Below are positions 24,557-32,836 of a stretch of 43,006 bases of DNA, piece by piece. The stretch covers positions 1 through 43,006 of the IMG/VR virus record IMGVR_UViG_3300046713_000149, one strand, 5' to 3'. The translations under genes were made by a program, and so were the position numbers. The notes beneath the pieces are model-generated. The model was not told the origin of the DNA, made no database searches, and was given only the letters and a program-made list of their open reading frames with translations. Positions within the stretch are counted from its first letter, which is position 1. The number at the start of each line of letters is the position of its first letter. The stretch comes from a virus.

Positions 24557-26052
24557 CCAAGATCGCCCTCACCTCCGGCGCGTATCAGGCGCGCAGCGTC
24601 ATCGCCTCCGCGCAGCGCTGCCTGAACCTCTACATCGAGCCGCAGCCGCAGCAGGACGGTGAGCCGATGCCTGCGGCGCACTACCCGACGCCGGGGCTGC
24701 GCATTCTCCGCTATCTGCCCGAGCTGCCGGTGCGCGCCATCCGGCAGGCGAACAACGGCAAGATCTACGCAATCGCGGGCAAGGGGGTCTACCGGATCAC
24801 GCCGCCAGCCGGGATCGCCGACTGGGACTACGTGCACCTGGGCGACATCACGCCCGGGCTCAGCACCCCGGCCAGCATGTCCGACAACGGCATTCAAGTA
24901 CTTATCGTTGACGGCAGCGCCAACGGCTGGACGATCGACCTCGCCGACGACACCTTCGCGCAGATCAGCGACGCGGCGTTTTTCGGTGCCGACCGCGTCG
25001 ATTTCATCGACGGCTACTTCCTGCTCAATAAGCCCGGCACCTACAGTTTCTATTGGAGCGGAGCCTACGCCACCACATTCGATCCGCTAGACATCGCCAG
25101 CAAGAACGTGGTCGGCGACATGCTGGCGACACTGGTGGTGGCCAAGAAGGAGATCTTCCTCCTGGGCGAGCGCACCACCGAGGTGTTCTACGATGCGGCG
25201 CTGATCGATCCCGTCACCGGCTTTGTTACCTCGCAATTCGCGGGGGTGCAGGGCGTTTTCATCGACCACGGCTGCGCGGCAAAATACAGCGCCGCAAGCT
25301 ACGATAACACGGTCTTCTGGCTCAGCCGCAGCCGCTCGGGCAAGGGACTGGTGATGATGGCTGCGGCCTCCGAGGCCAAGCGCATCAGCACCTGGGCGAT
25401 CGACACTATCATCGCCGGATATAAGCGCATCGATGACGCCTACGGCTGGACCTACCAAAACAACGGTCACGCGTTATACGTGCTGACGTTTCCGACCGAC
25501 GACCGCACCTGGGTCTACGATCTGACCACCGGGGAATGGCACGAGTGGCTGTTCACCGACTTCAACGGCAACGAGCACGCGCACCGTGCGATGTGCGCCT
25601 ATCCGTGCTTCGGCACGCTGCTCGCGGGCGACCGCCAGTATGGCAATCTCTATGCGCTGGAGAACGGCACATTCACCGACCTTGATTTTCCGATCAAGCG
25701 CGAGCGCTGTTTTCCGCACATGGTCGCCGAGGGACGGCGTGTGTTCTACCGCGAGTTCCTCGCCGATATGGAGACGGGTGCGGGGCCGGATGTCACCGAT
25801 GACAACCTGATCTCGCTGGCGTGGTCTGACGATCGCGGGCGGCATTTCGGCAACCCGGTGTCGCAGTCGGCGGGCGGGCTGGGCGATACGCTGGTGAGCC
25901 TGCAGTGGCAGCGCCTAGGCATGGCCAGGGACCGCGTGTTCCGGCTCTGCTGGTCGCTGGACGCGCCGTGCGCGCTGCAGGGTGCGTGGATCACGTACGA
26001 CCTGGCCGATGCGCCCGAGGCTGCACCGAAGAAAGAGAAAGCCCCAGCATGA
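24553..26052 (+). CDS. packaged-DNA stabilisation protein, P22 gp10-like
   Basis: In P22, gp10 plugs the tail channel after gp4 and keeps DNA inside. The start is GTG at 24553 (GTGA overlap, with CGGAGGTG Shine-Dalgarno), giving 499 residues; an upstream frame extension is antisignal read-through of the previous gene. Landmarks are KIALTSGAYQARSVIASAQR, CLNLYIEPQPQQDGEP, YPTPGLRIL, QVLIVDGSANGWTIDL, LLGERTTEVFYDAA and WVYDLTTGEWHEW. These define a beta-propeller-like hub shared with the gp10 family. It precedes fibre-tip genes, consistent with P22-like tail order. Confidence 0.88.
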   Translation: MTKIALTSGAYQARSVIASAQRCLNLYIEPQPQQDGEPMPAAHYPTPGLRILRYLPELPVRAIRQANNGKIYAIAGKGVYRITPPAGIADWDYVHLGDITPGLSTPASMSDNGIQVLIVDGSANGWTIDLADDTFAQISDAAFFGADRVDFIDGYFLLNKPGTYSFYWSGAYATTFDPLDIASKNVVGDMLATLVVAKKEIFLLGERTTEVFYDAALIDPVTGFVTSQFAGVQGVFIDHGCAAKYSAASYDNTVFWLSRSRSGKGLVMMAAASEAKRISTWAIDTIIAGYKRIDDAYGWTYQNNGHALYVLTFPTDDRTWVYDLTTGEWHEWLFTDFNGNEHAHRAMCAYPCFGTLLAGDRQYGNLYALENGTFTDLDFPIKRERCFPHMVAEGRRVFYREFLADMETGAGPDVTDDNLISLAWSDDRGRHFGNPVSQSAGGLGDTLVSLQWQRLGMARDRVFRLCWSLDAPCALQGAWITYDLADAPEAAPKKEKAPA

Positions 26053-26885
26053 CCGCTCCAATTCTGCTGCAGCCCAAGCCGCAATTCAGCGATGCGAACG
26101 GCAAGCCATATGCCGGCGGTCTGCTGCACACCTATGCCAAGGGGACCACCACTCCAAAAACAACGTGGAAGGATCCTGCCCAGGCAGCGGTCAACACCAA
26201 CCCGATCACGCTCGATGCGGCGGGGCGCTGCGATATGTGGGGCGACGGCGACTACCAGTTGGAGCTGGACGACGCCGCCGGGAACATGATCTGGAACGTG
26301 CCGAGCACCACCGTGGTGTCGTCGGCGATGTATCCGGCGGTCAGTGCCTCGACCACGACCGATGCGCTCAACTACCTGGGCGTTACCGCCGCGATCAACA
26401 CGGCAGTCGCTGCCGAAGCGAGCGCGCGACACATCGAGATTGTGAACGGGGACGCCGAGGCGGAAATAGCTCTTGCCGATGTTGTCGCCAATCAGGCGGC
26501 CTGGAACGAAACGGCGGCGGAAGTATCGACCGCCCTTGTGAATTACGATACCTACCTGCAGGCGCAGATCAACGCCATCACGGGCGGCTCCCCTGCTAAC
26601 TACATTCAAGGCGGGCTGGCGGCGCTTGATGCCACCGGATCGAAGACCGTTACGTTTGCGCCCGCGTTTGCGAGCGCATGCACATCGGTCACTTGCACGC
26701 TGGCGGATACGAGCCTGTTCTCCGGGGGCGTCTTCGCGAGCATCGCGTTCGTCGTCACGGCCATAAGCGCAACCAGCTTTACGGTTGCCACCTTCACCGC
26801 TGGCGGAAGCGGCGGCACGGGAGCCGCCTCTGTGCCACCCTTGGGGGTGCCGCCTACATTCTACTGGACTGCGCTGGGGCACTGA
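26049..26885 (+). CDS. tail fibre or tail tip protein
   Basis: ATG 26049 in an ATGA overlap gives 278 residues; longer upstream frames are extensions. Residues 5-80 (LLQPKPQFSDANGKPYAGGL, HTYAKGTTTPKTTWKD, NTNPITLDAAGRCDMW, YQLELDDAAGNMIW) are the common phage fibre N-terminal domain that attaches to the tail hub. A helical, possibly coiled segment spans residues 115-175 (INTAVAAEASARHIEIVNGD). A beta-rich tip closes the protein. It may be the tail-needle equivalent or a fibre. Confidence 0.75.
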   Translation: MTAPILLQPKPQFSDANGKPYAGGLLHTYAKGTTTPKTTWKDPAQAAVNTNPITLDAAGRCDMWGDGDYQLELDDAAGNMIWNVPSTTVVSSAMYPAVSASTTTDALNYLGVTAAINTAVAAEASARHIEIVNGDAEAEIALADVVANQAAWNETAAEVSTALVNYDTYLQAQINAITGGSPANYIQGGLAALDATGSKTVTFAPAFASACTSVTCTLADTSLFSGGVFASIAFVVTAISATSFTVATFTAGGSGGTGAASVPPLGVPPTFYWTALGH

Positions 26886-27427
26886 TGGCTCTCCCGCGAG
26901 ATGCTCTGCCCATTCGGACAGTGATCCCCACTGCCCGGCTGACGGATCCGGCAACGGGGATGATCACGACACCCTGGCGGGCGCTTTTCATGGCCCTGCT
27001 CGCCCGCACCGGGGACACGCAGGGTGTCGATGTGCACTCGGTGCAGGGGGCGCTGGTCGAGGCCGACAACGCCTTAGCAGCGGTAGACGTGCAGCTCAGC
27101 GCCGCGATCGACGCCGAGGCCAACGCCCGCAGGCTCGCGGACAGCACCGAGCAGTCAGCCCGCACCAGCGGCGACGCCGCGCTCAATGCGGCCAAGGTCA
27201 ACCGGTCGGGCGACACCATGACCGGCCCGCTGAACGGCCCTCTGGGCTCCTTCGGGGTCGTACAGACGGGCGGGGCGGCAGGTCCGGAATGGATAGCTGA
27301 TGCGGGGCCTCCGGGGACCCTGGTTGCCCCTCTTGGCTCGCTCTACAGCAACACTACCGGGACGGTCGGGGCCACGCTCTACGTCAGCCGGGGCGGCGGC
27401 GTGTGGAATGCGGTCAGTGGGGTGTGA
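26885..27427 (+). CDS. tail fibre protein, trimeric type
   Basis: ATG 26885 within TGATG gives 180 residues. A short head (IRTVIPTARLTDPATGMITT) is followed by a heptad-rich helix (ADNALAAVDVQLSAAIDAEA) and the phage fibre motif NRSGDTMTGPLNGPLG. The C-terminal beta domain has PPGTLVAPLGSLYSNTTGTV and ends YVSRGGGVWNAVSGV, a common fibre ending. It is coupled through TGATG to the acetyltransferase-like gene. Confidence 0.75.
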   Translation: MALPRDALPIRTVIPTARLTDPATGMITTPWRALFMALLARTGDTQGVDVHSVQGALVEADNALAAVDVQLSAAIDAEANARRLADSTEQSARTSGDAALNAAKVNRSGDTMTGPLNGPLGSFGVVQTGGAAGPEWIADAGPPGTLVAPLGSLYSNTTGTVGATLYVSRGGGVWNAVSGV

Positions 27428-27885
27428 TGCGGTTTGCGATTGACGACGTGGAGCACTGCTACCCCGAGCTGGATGCGCTCCTGATGGACCGCATGCCCAG
27501 GCCGATCGAGCGCGAGACGATGATGCCCATGCGCGTTGACTGGTTTGCGTTCATCCGGCTTTCGACTGCCGGATGCGTGGTGCTGGTGACGGCGCGCGAT
27601 GATGAGTATGGCGGCAGGCTGCTCGGCTTTGTCCTCTATCTCGTCGTTCCGAATTTGCACCGCATCGGCACCACCCTGGCAGCGTGCGATTTTCTGGTCG
27701 TTGACATCGAGGCGCGCGGGCTGGGGGTGGCGGCGAATCTGATGAAGACCGCCGAGCCGATATTGAGAGAGCGCGGAGCTAACCTCATCACGCACCAGTT
27801 CTGCGTTTGCTACGACACCGAGCCTCTGTTCCCCAAGCAAGGCTACGCGCTGATCGAACAGAGCTATGCGAAGGAACTCATGTAA
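27427..27885 (+). CDS. GNAT-type N-acetyltransferase-like protein
   Basis: ATG 27427 in TGATG gives 152 residues. The GNAT order is visible: central strand GRLLGFVLYLVVPN, then LAACDFLVVDIEARGLGVAA (45 residues further on, carrying an acetyl-CoA loop of the R/Q-G-x-G-x-A type as RGLGVAANLM), then a helix and a strand NLITHQFCVCY, ending LFPKQGYALIE. Phage GNATs in tail clusters are common and their targets unknown; modification of a virion or host protein is possible. Sandwiched between fibre and ejection genes with overlapping stop-start codons on both sides. Confidence 0.7.
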   Translation: MRFAIDDVEHCYPELDALLMDRMPRPIERETMMPMRVDWFAFIRLSTAGCVVLVTARDDEYGGRLLGFVLYLVVPNLHRIGTTLAACDFLVVDIEARGLGVAANLMKTAEPILRERGANLITHQFCVCYDTEPLFPKQGYALIEQSYAKELM

Positions 27886-28673
27886 TGGCTACCACCGCAG
27901 CAATCGCGATCGGCGGCTCTGCGATCATCGGCGGCATCACCTCGCTGCTCGGCAGCTCGCAGGCGGCGAAATCAGCGGACAAAGCCGCTAATCTCGCTCA
28001 AGCGCGCTACGTCACCACGCGCGGGGATCTGCAGTCCTACAACACCGCCGGGCAAAACCTGCTGTCGCTGGGGACATCCCTGGCCAGCGACCGCACAGGC
28101 GGCGGGCCGGATTACGTCTCGCGCGCGGATGCCATGCTGCCGCCGCAGATGACGCAGGCCGAGCTGGAGGCCACGCCCGGCTATCAATTCCAAGTGCAGC
28201 AAGGCCAGAAGGCGGCGCAATCTTCGGCGGCGGCGCGCGGCCTGGGCGCAAGCGGCGCTGCGCTCAAGGGCGCGGTTGGATACGCGACCGGTTTGGCGAA
28301 TACAACTTATAAAGACCAATTCAACATTGCGCAGAAGCGCTACGAAGACCTCTTCATGCTGAACACCGCCCAGCAGGGCAACCTAACCAACCAGTTCGCC
28401 AGGGTGAGCAACCTCACCGGCCTGGGCGAGAACGCCGCCGCGCAGACCGGCAACACCGGAGCGACGCTCGCGAACACGGCAGGGAATGCGCTCATCCAAT
28501 CCGGTATTGACACGGCGGCTGGCACCAAGGGCATCGGCAACGCCGCCACCAGCGGCATGCAGAGCTACCTCAACTACAGCAACTATCAAGACATGATCAA
28601 AGCCATCAAAGACTCTCAGGCGAGCGGCGGGATCAGCGGCGCGCAGGCAGCGGACTACTACACAAAGTATTGA
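27885..28673 (+). CDS. DNA ejection/internal virion protein, P22 gp7-like
   Basis: ATG 27885 (TAATG) gives 262 residues. The N-terminus is a small hydrophobic, glycine-rich segment (AIAIGGSAIIGGITSLLGSS). Then come helical repeats with GYQFQVQQGQKAAQSSAAAR, GLGASGAALKGAVGYATGLA and ARVSNLTGLGENAAAQTGN, the usual features of gp7-type proteins that are ejected to help form the DNA channel across the cell envelope. It is first of three ejection-type genes, as in P22-like phages. Confidence 0.8.
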   Translation: MATTAAIAIGGSAIIGGITSLLGSSQAAKSADKAANLAQARYVTTRGDLQSYNTAGQNLLSLGTSLASDRTGGGPDYVSRADAMLPPQMTQAELEATPGYQFQVQQGQKAAQSSAAARGLGASGAALKGAVGYATGLANTTYKDQFNIAQKRYEDLFMLNTAQQGNLTNQFARVSNLTGLGENAAAQTGNTGATLANTAGNALIQSGIDTAAGTKGIGNAATSGMQSYLNYSNYQDMIKAIKDSQASGGISGAQAADYYTKY

Positions 28674-28680
28674 GGATGTC

Positions 28681-30441
28681 ATGTCCGATACGATAAATGC
28701 TTTGATCACCGGGCAGCGCAATCAGTCCGTCCTTGACAGCATCGCCAATCCGACCGTCGTCAATCCGCTGGGCGGCATCCAGGCAGGCGCGGAAGCGGCG
28801 AAAGCGGTGATGGGCGTGCGTGCGCTGGCGGCGCGGCAGGCCTGGGGGGACGCACTTTCGGCATCTACCGATCCAAAGACCGGCGTGGTGGACTACGGCG
28901 CGGCAGTGGCGCGCATGGCGCAGGATCAGCGCGGCGCACTGGGCATGCCGGAAGCGACGGAGGGCGCGTCGGCGCGCACGAGCGAAGCGCTCAACCGCGC
29001 GCATCTCAAGATGGGCTGGTATCAAGGCGCGGTTGGCGCGCTACCTGACGACGCGACGCGCGAGCAAGTTCTCACCACGCTCAAGAGCGGGCTGGCATCG
29101 GGGATCCTCGATCCTGGCGAGGTGGCGAAAGAGGCGGCGATGGTGCCGACAAACCCCGCCGATATGCCCGGCTACATCCAGCAGCACCGGCTGACCGCGT
29201 CGAGCGCACGGGAGCAAACTGGCCTGCTCTACGGCACCAATGGCTTAACGGCAGTGGAGCTTGCCCAGCCGTTCAAGTACATTGACGAAAACAAAGTAGA
29301 GCAGAACACGACGCTGGGCGGATATCTACAAAAACTCGGTATCATGCGCCCTTCAGGCGCAACCCCTCCGGCGGTCACAGCAGCCCCGCCAGCGGCTGGC
29401 AGCACCGCTCCACCCCCGGTGCCCGCCGCTACCGCCCCGCCCCTCCCAACGGCCTACAAGCCTCCTGGCGCAGCCGTTGCGCCGCCGCCTGCGTCAGCAC
29501 CAACACCATTGCCGCCGGTTTTCCAGGCTCCCACCACGCCGCCGTCGGCGACGGTGACTATATCGCCGCGTGCCGAGGTGACGCCGCCTCCTGGCCCCGC
29601 TCTTGCCGGTGTCGCCGCACCGGCTACGCGCGGCATCCTCTCCCGGCTCAATCCGATCGGCAGCGCCAATGCCGCCCCTTATCCGGTGGTGGGCTCGATC
29701 CCCGGGCCGGGCCCGCAGCTCGATGAGGACGTAAAGCACTACAACGCCGCTACCACTGCCGTGCCCGACGTTAAACGAAACATCACCGCTGGCGAGAGTG
29801 CGCTGGAGGCGCTCGACATCGCGAACTCGGGACCGGGGACATCAACCACCAACAGAATACTCAGCTTCGCTGCGGCACAGGGCATCCCCTTACCTGCGGG
29901 CTGGCAGAGCAACACCGAGGCCTACCAAGAGGCGCGCAAGCAGATGCTGCGGTTTGCCCAGAGCACCGGCAAGACAGCCGGAACAGATCTGGGGCTGGAG
30001 ACGCAGCTGCACAGCAACGCCAACATCGAGGAGCTGCTCAAGGGAACGAACAGAAATATCCTGCTGCAGGGCGTGGGAATAAAGCGGCAGGAGCTGGCGC
30101 AGACGCTGACCGCGCCGCCGGGCGGGGTCGGCAAGACCGATTTCGGCAACGGCATGGCTGATCATGTGCGCAACTTCGCGCCGAAGACCGATTGGCATGC
30201 ATTCTCCTGGGATCTGATGAACCCCGACGAGCGTGAGGCCTATTACAAATCGATCAAGGACAATCCGACACAGCTGTCCAAGTGGCAGAAATCGATGGAA
30301 GTGGCGCGGGATAGCGGCGTGTGGTCGAAGCCTCCCGCTCCCGCTCCTGCTGCAGCGCCAGCTCCGGTGATGCGTCCAGGCCCGGTGCCGACCGCGCCTG
30401 TGACACCACCTCCGCGCGTCAACCTGCTGGCCCCGCCGTGA
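28681..30441 (+). CDS. large ejection/internal virion protein
   Basis: 586 residues with GAGGA Shine-Dalgarno. The N-terminal 225 residues are helical (AGAEAAKAVMGVRALAARQA, HLKMGWYQGAVGALPDDATR). Residues 225-300 are a proline/alanine-rich linker, which explains its repetitive codons. The C-terminal half is helical again (QARKQMLRFAQSTGK-like segment, NANIEELLKGTNRNILLQGV, AFSWDLMNPDEREAYYKSIK). The proline/alanine tail resembles other internal virion proteins. It probably corresponds to the P22 gp20/gp16 class by position and architecture; sequence-level identity is not claimed. Confidence 0.7.
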   Translation: MSDTINALITGQRNQSVLDSIANPTVVNPLGGIQAGAEAAKAVMGVRALAARQAWGDALSASTDPKTGVVDYGAAVARMAQDQRGALGMPEATEGASARTSEALNRAHLKMGWYQGAVGALPDDATREQVLTTLKSGLASGILDPGEVAKEAAMVPTNPADMPGYIQQHRLTASSAREQTGLLYGTNGLTAVELAQPFKYIDENKVEQNTTLGGYLQKLGIMRPSGATPPAVTAAPPAAGSTAPPPVPAATAPPLPTAYKPPGAAVAPPPASAPTPLPPVFQAPTTPPSATVTISPRAEVTPPPGPALAGVAAPATRGILSRLNPIGSANAAPYPVVGSIPGPGPQLDEDVKHYNAATTAVPDVKRNITAGESALEALDIANSGPGTSTTNRILSFAAAQGIPLPAGWQSNTEAYQEARKQMLRFAQSTGKTAGTDLGLETQLHSNANIEELLKGTNRNILLQGVGIKRQELAQTLTAPPGGVGKTDFGNGMADHVRNFAPKTDWHAFSWDLMNPDEREAYYKSIKDNPTQLSKWQKSMEVARDSGVWSKPPAPAPAAAPAPVMRPGPVPTAPVTPPPRVNLLAPP

Positions 30442-30442
30442 C

Positions 30443-30886
30443 ATGGCGCAGCCTACCGATGAATTTGATCAGCTGTTCGATGCCTGGGGGCGTGCGCTAA
30501 ACGTCAATCCGCAGCTGGGCAAGACCGTGTTCTGGCTGGAAAGCACGCACAACGCAGGCATCGGCAACGGCAGGACGGGCGAGATCGGCGGCATGCAGAT
30601 CAAGCCGGAAACCGGCGCGATGATGGCGAAGAAGCTGGGCTTTGATCCGCGCGCGGTCGATCTGCACGATATGCGCTGGGCGATCCCGCTGGCGATGCAG
30701 TATCTGGCCGACGGGCTCAACGCCACCGGCAGCGCCGAGGGTGCGTTCGGCTACTACAACAGCGGCAGCGCCGACCCGAAGCGGTGGAACAAGAGCTACA
30801 TCGACAACGCGGTGAAGAGCTACCCCAACATGGCTCTTCACCTGCCTGATGAGGCCACCGATGGCGCAGACAGCAACCGGCAGTAA
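30443..30886 (+). CDS. lytic transglycosylase-like protein (SLT fold), peptidoglycan cleavage
   Basis: Cuts the glycan backbone of peptidoglycan, here most likely during genome entry. In 147 residues, FWLESTHNAGIG provides the catalytic glutamate E33. The GEIGGMQIKPETGAMMAKKL segment corresponds to the SLT GLMQI motif, and AIPLAMQYLADGLNATG to the LN.AGxxYL region. EGAFGYYNSGSADP corresponds to the AYNaG motif. It is only the catalytic domain, without signal peptide. Because it lies within the ejection module, it is probably a virion enzyme rather than the lysis endolysin, but no other endolysin is visible. Confidence 0.8.
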   Translation: MAQPTDEFDQLFDAWGRALNVNPQLGKTVFWLESTHNAGIGNGRTGEIGGMQIKPETGAMMAKKLGFDPRAVDLHDMRWAIPLAMQYLADGLNATGSAEGAFGYYNSGSADPKRWNKSYIDNAVKSYPNMALHLPDEATDGADSNRQ

Positions 30887-32768
30887 CGACGCGGCGACAT
30901 GGTTCCCTATGGGGGGCGGCAATGGGGCTGTTAGTAAGACTGACACGCCAGCACTGTCATCTGATCCCGCGAATTGGTTTCCGATGGGCAAAGGGGCTGC
31001 GCCAGCGTCGGTGTCGCCGGGTCCGCTCCCGCTCACCTCGACCGAGAGCCAGGATCCATACCTGACCGGTGGCAATGTCGAGCAGACAGCTCCCGTGCCG
31101 TCACTGTCGGAGACGCCGATCGGGCGCGTGCTCCAGGCGGCGCGGCGGGGGTATGACGACGGGAGCGACCTGCTGACGCCATGGGCCCGCGACGCGCTTG
31201 AGAAGGGTGGCGCGGTCAGCCGTGGCATCACCATCCCTGCGATCAATCTGCTGGGCCAAGGTGTGGGCGCGGTCAACGCACTCGGCGGGGCGGTGACACA
31301 GGGAGCCTACGAGCTGGGCTCCAGAACCGATCCCTCGCTGGGGCGCGATTTCGCGACGCTGATGCAGGTAGCTCCTGCAAGCGAGATGAGCAGGCTTGCT
31401 GTGCGCCCGCCCGGCGAAGTGCCGCCGAGCACCGCGACAGTGGGCGGCAGGACGGTCGAAGTGCCGCGTGACTTTGGAAGTGGAGTGCAAACCGATCCGG
31501 CAACTGGCGGCATTTTGCCCAAGCCGCGCATAAGCGTAACGGCGGCGACCGGCGACCAATCCGCTCAGCCTGCTGGCGCTATGGTCACACCGCCCGGAGT
31601 GGCGACGTTCACCCCTCAGGAGATAGCGGCATACCGCGCTTCCGCCGAGGGTCGGAAGCTGATGGAAAACCAAGAGATCGGCGTGCCCGATCGCAACGCC
31701 TACATCCCGGGCGTCACCGTCAGCGCCGCCGAGCAGGAGTTACAGGCTGAGCTGGCGCGTGAGTTAAAATCTGCAGGCCTGGAAAGCCCAGCAGTGTCAC
31801 AGGACATCAAGGCAGCGGCGCAGCGTAACGATCAGATCCGGCGCGGCTGGTTACAGGACACAACGGGAGACGAAGTTAGCGTCCACAAGGAAAGAACCCA
31901 GCAGACCACTGACATTGAACACGACAAGCCGAAGGTGTTCGGTGCGAACAACGTACGGGGCGACGTTAATATGGAGCCCCTCCTCAAACAGATAGACGAG
32001 ACGCGTGTCGTACCTGAGAACCGTCAGAACACAGAGCTGCAGAAGGTACTGGGTGACCTACGCAATCGGCTGACCAACCCCGACGGCAGTCCGAAGACGA
32101 TGTCACCTCAAGAGGCGTGGGGGCTGCGGCGCAACATCGAACGGCTGACCGACAAGCGCATGGCGGCTGATGATCCCGCCCTGCACTACGAAGGACATCA
32201 GCTGCGGACCATCTCTGACATGCTCGACCGCGAGATTGAGAATATGGCCCCTGGGTATGCCGACATGGTCAATACCTACCGGACACACGCGCAGAAGATC
32301 GAAGCGATGGAGATCTTGCAGGACAAGACGCGCGGCATATTGAGCCAGACCACGACGCCGATGCGTTTCAGCGATTTCCAGCGTTTCATGAAGAACGTTA
32401 CCGACATGCGGCGCACCGGCCCAACCGACTTGAACCCCTACAAATCCATCACCGAAGAGCAGATGGATCGGCTGTGGCGTTTGCGCGACGACATGCGCCG
32501 CGTGGCAACTGCATCGGAGCTGGCGCGTGCGCCTGGATCAGATACGGTGCCCAACATCATGGATATGCTGATGCGGCATACTGGCGATGCCGCAATCCAT
32601 GGTGTTGCCAACTACATCGCACCCGGGTGGGGCAGCGTGGCCGTCGGCGTGATCAAGCAAGGTATGGCAAACAGGAATGCGGTCCGGGCTGCTGCGCAGA
32701 CGCGAGCCAGAGCACAAGAACTGCTCTATCCAAAGAACCAGCTACAAGACCCCGACGCCGCACCCTAG
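30849..32768 (+). CDS. large ejection/internal virion protein, last late gene
   Basis: 639 residues from ATG 30849; ATG 30861 is an alternative. The N-terminus has a duplicated short motif, ATWFPMGGG and ANWFPMGKG (residues about 16-50). A segment of hydrophobic helices follows (GITIPAINLLGQGVGAVNAL). The middle is proline/threonine rich. The C-terminal 280 residues are a charged helical region (MEPLLKQIDETRVVPENRQN, AWGLRRNIERLTDKRMAAD, FQRFMKNVTDMRRTGP). This matches the large internal proteins carried behind P22-like ejection genes. The stop TAG lies in a CTAG shared with the leftward micropeptide stop. Confidence 0.72.
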   Translation: MRPPMAQTATGSNDAATWFPMGGGNGAVSKTDTPALSSDPANWFPMGKGAAPASVSPGPLPLTSTESQDPYLTGGNVEQTAPVPSLSETPIGRVLQAARRGYDDGSDLLTPWARDALEKGGAVSRGITIPAINLLGQGVGAVNALGGAVTQGAYELGSRTDPSLGRDFATLMQVAPASEMSRLAVRPPGEVPPSTATVGGRTVEVPRDFGSGVQTDPATGGILPKPRISVTAATGDQSAQPAGAMVTPPGVATFTPQEIAAYRASAEGRKLMENQEIGVPDRNAYIPGVTVSAAEQELQAELARELKSAGLESPAVSQDIKAAAQRNDQIRRGWLQDTTGDEVSVHKERTQQTTDIEHDKPKVFGANNVRGDVNMEPLLKQIDETRVVPENRQNTELQKVLGDLRNRLTNPDGSPKTMSPQEAWGLRRNIERLTDKRMAADDPALHYEGHQLRTISDMLDREIENMAPGYADMVNTYRTHAQKIEAMEILQDKTRGILSQTTTPMRFSDFQRFMKNVTDMRRTGPTDLNPYKSITEEQMDRLWRLRDDMRRVATASELARAPGSDTVPNIMDMLMRHTGDAAIHGVANYIAPGWGSVAVGVIKQGMANRNAVRAAAQTRARAQELLYPKNQLQDPDAAP

Positions 32769-32836
32769 CCGCGCCAAGCGTAGTAAATTGTGGCGATGAT
32801 AATGATCGTGATCATCGCGCCTGCGGTGGGCATCAT
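32765..32836 (-). CDS. 23-residue membrane micropeptide coupled to integrase
   Basis: Immediately after the integrase stop, the leftward strand reads TGATG: the integrase TGA (32838-32836) overlaps an ATG (32836-32834). The resulting 23-residue peptide starts MMPTAGA, has a run of aliphatic residues (MITIIIIATI), then YYAWRG. It is one likely transmembrane helix with a basic end. It finishes at 32765, where TAG shares the CTAG with the ejection-gene stop. The fit between the two genes leaves no spare bases. Expression is inferred only from the stop-start overlap and composition. Confidence 0.45.
   Translation of the reverse strand: MMPTAGAMITIIIIATIYYAWRG

Noticed and set aside
30443-30886. 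Endolysin of the lysis cassette
   Set aside because: It is an SLT-type enzyme, but its place inside the ejection module and lack of a neighbouring holin favour a virion-entry role; lysis use cannot be excluded.
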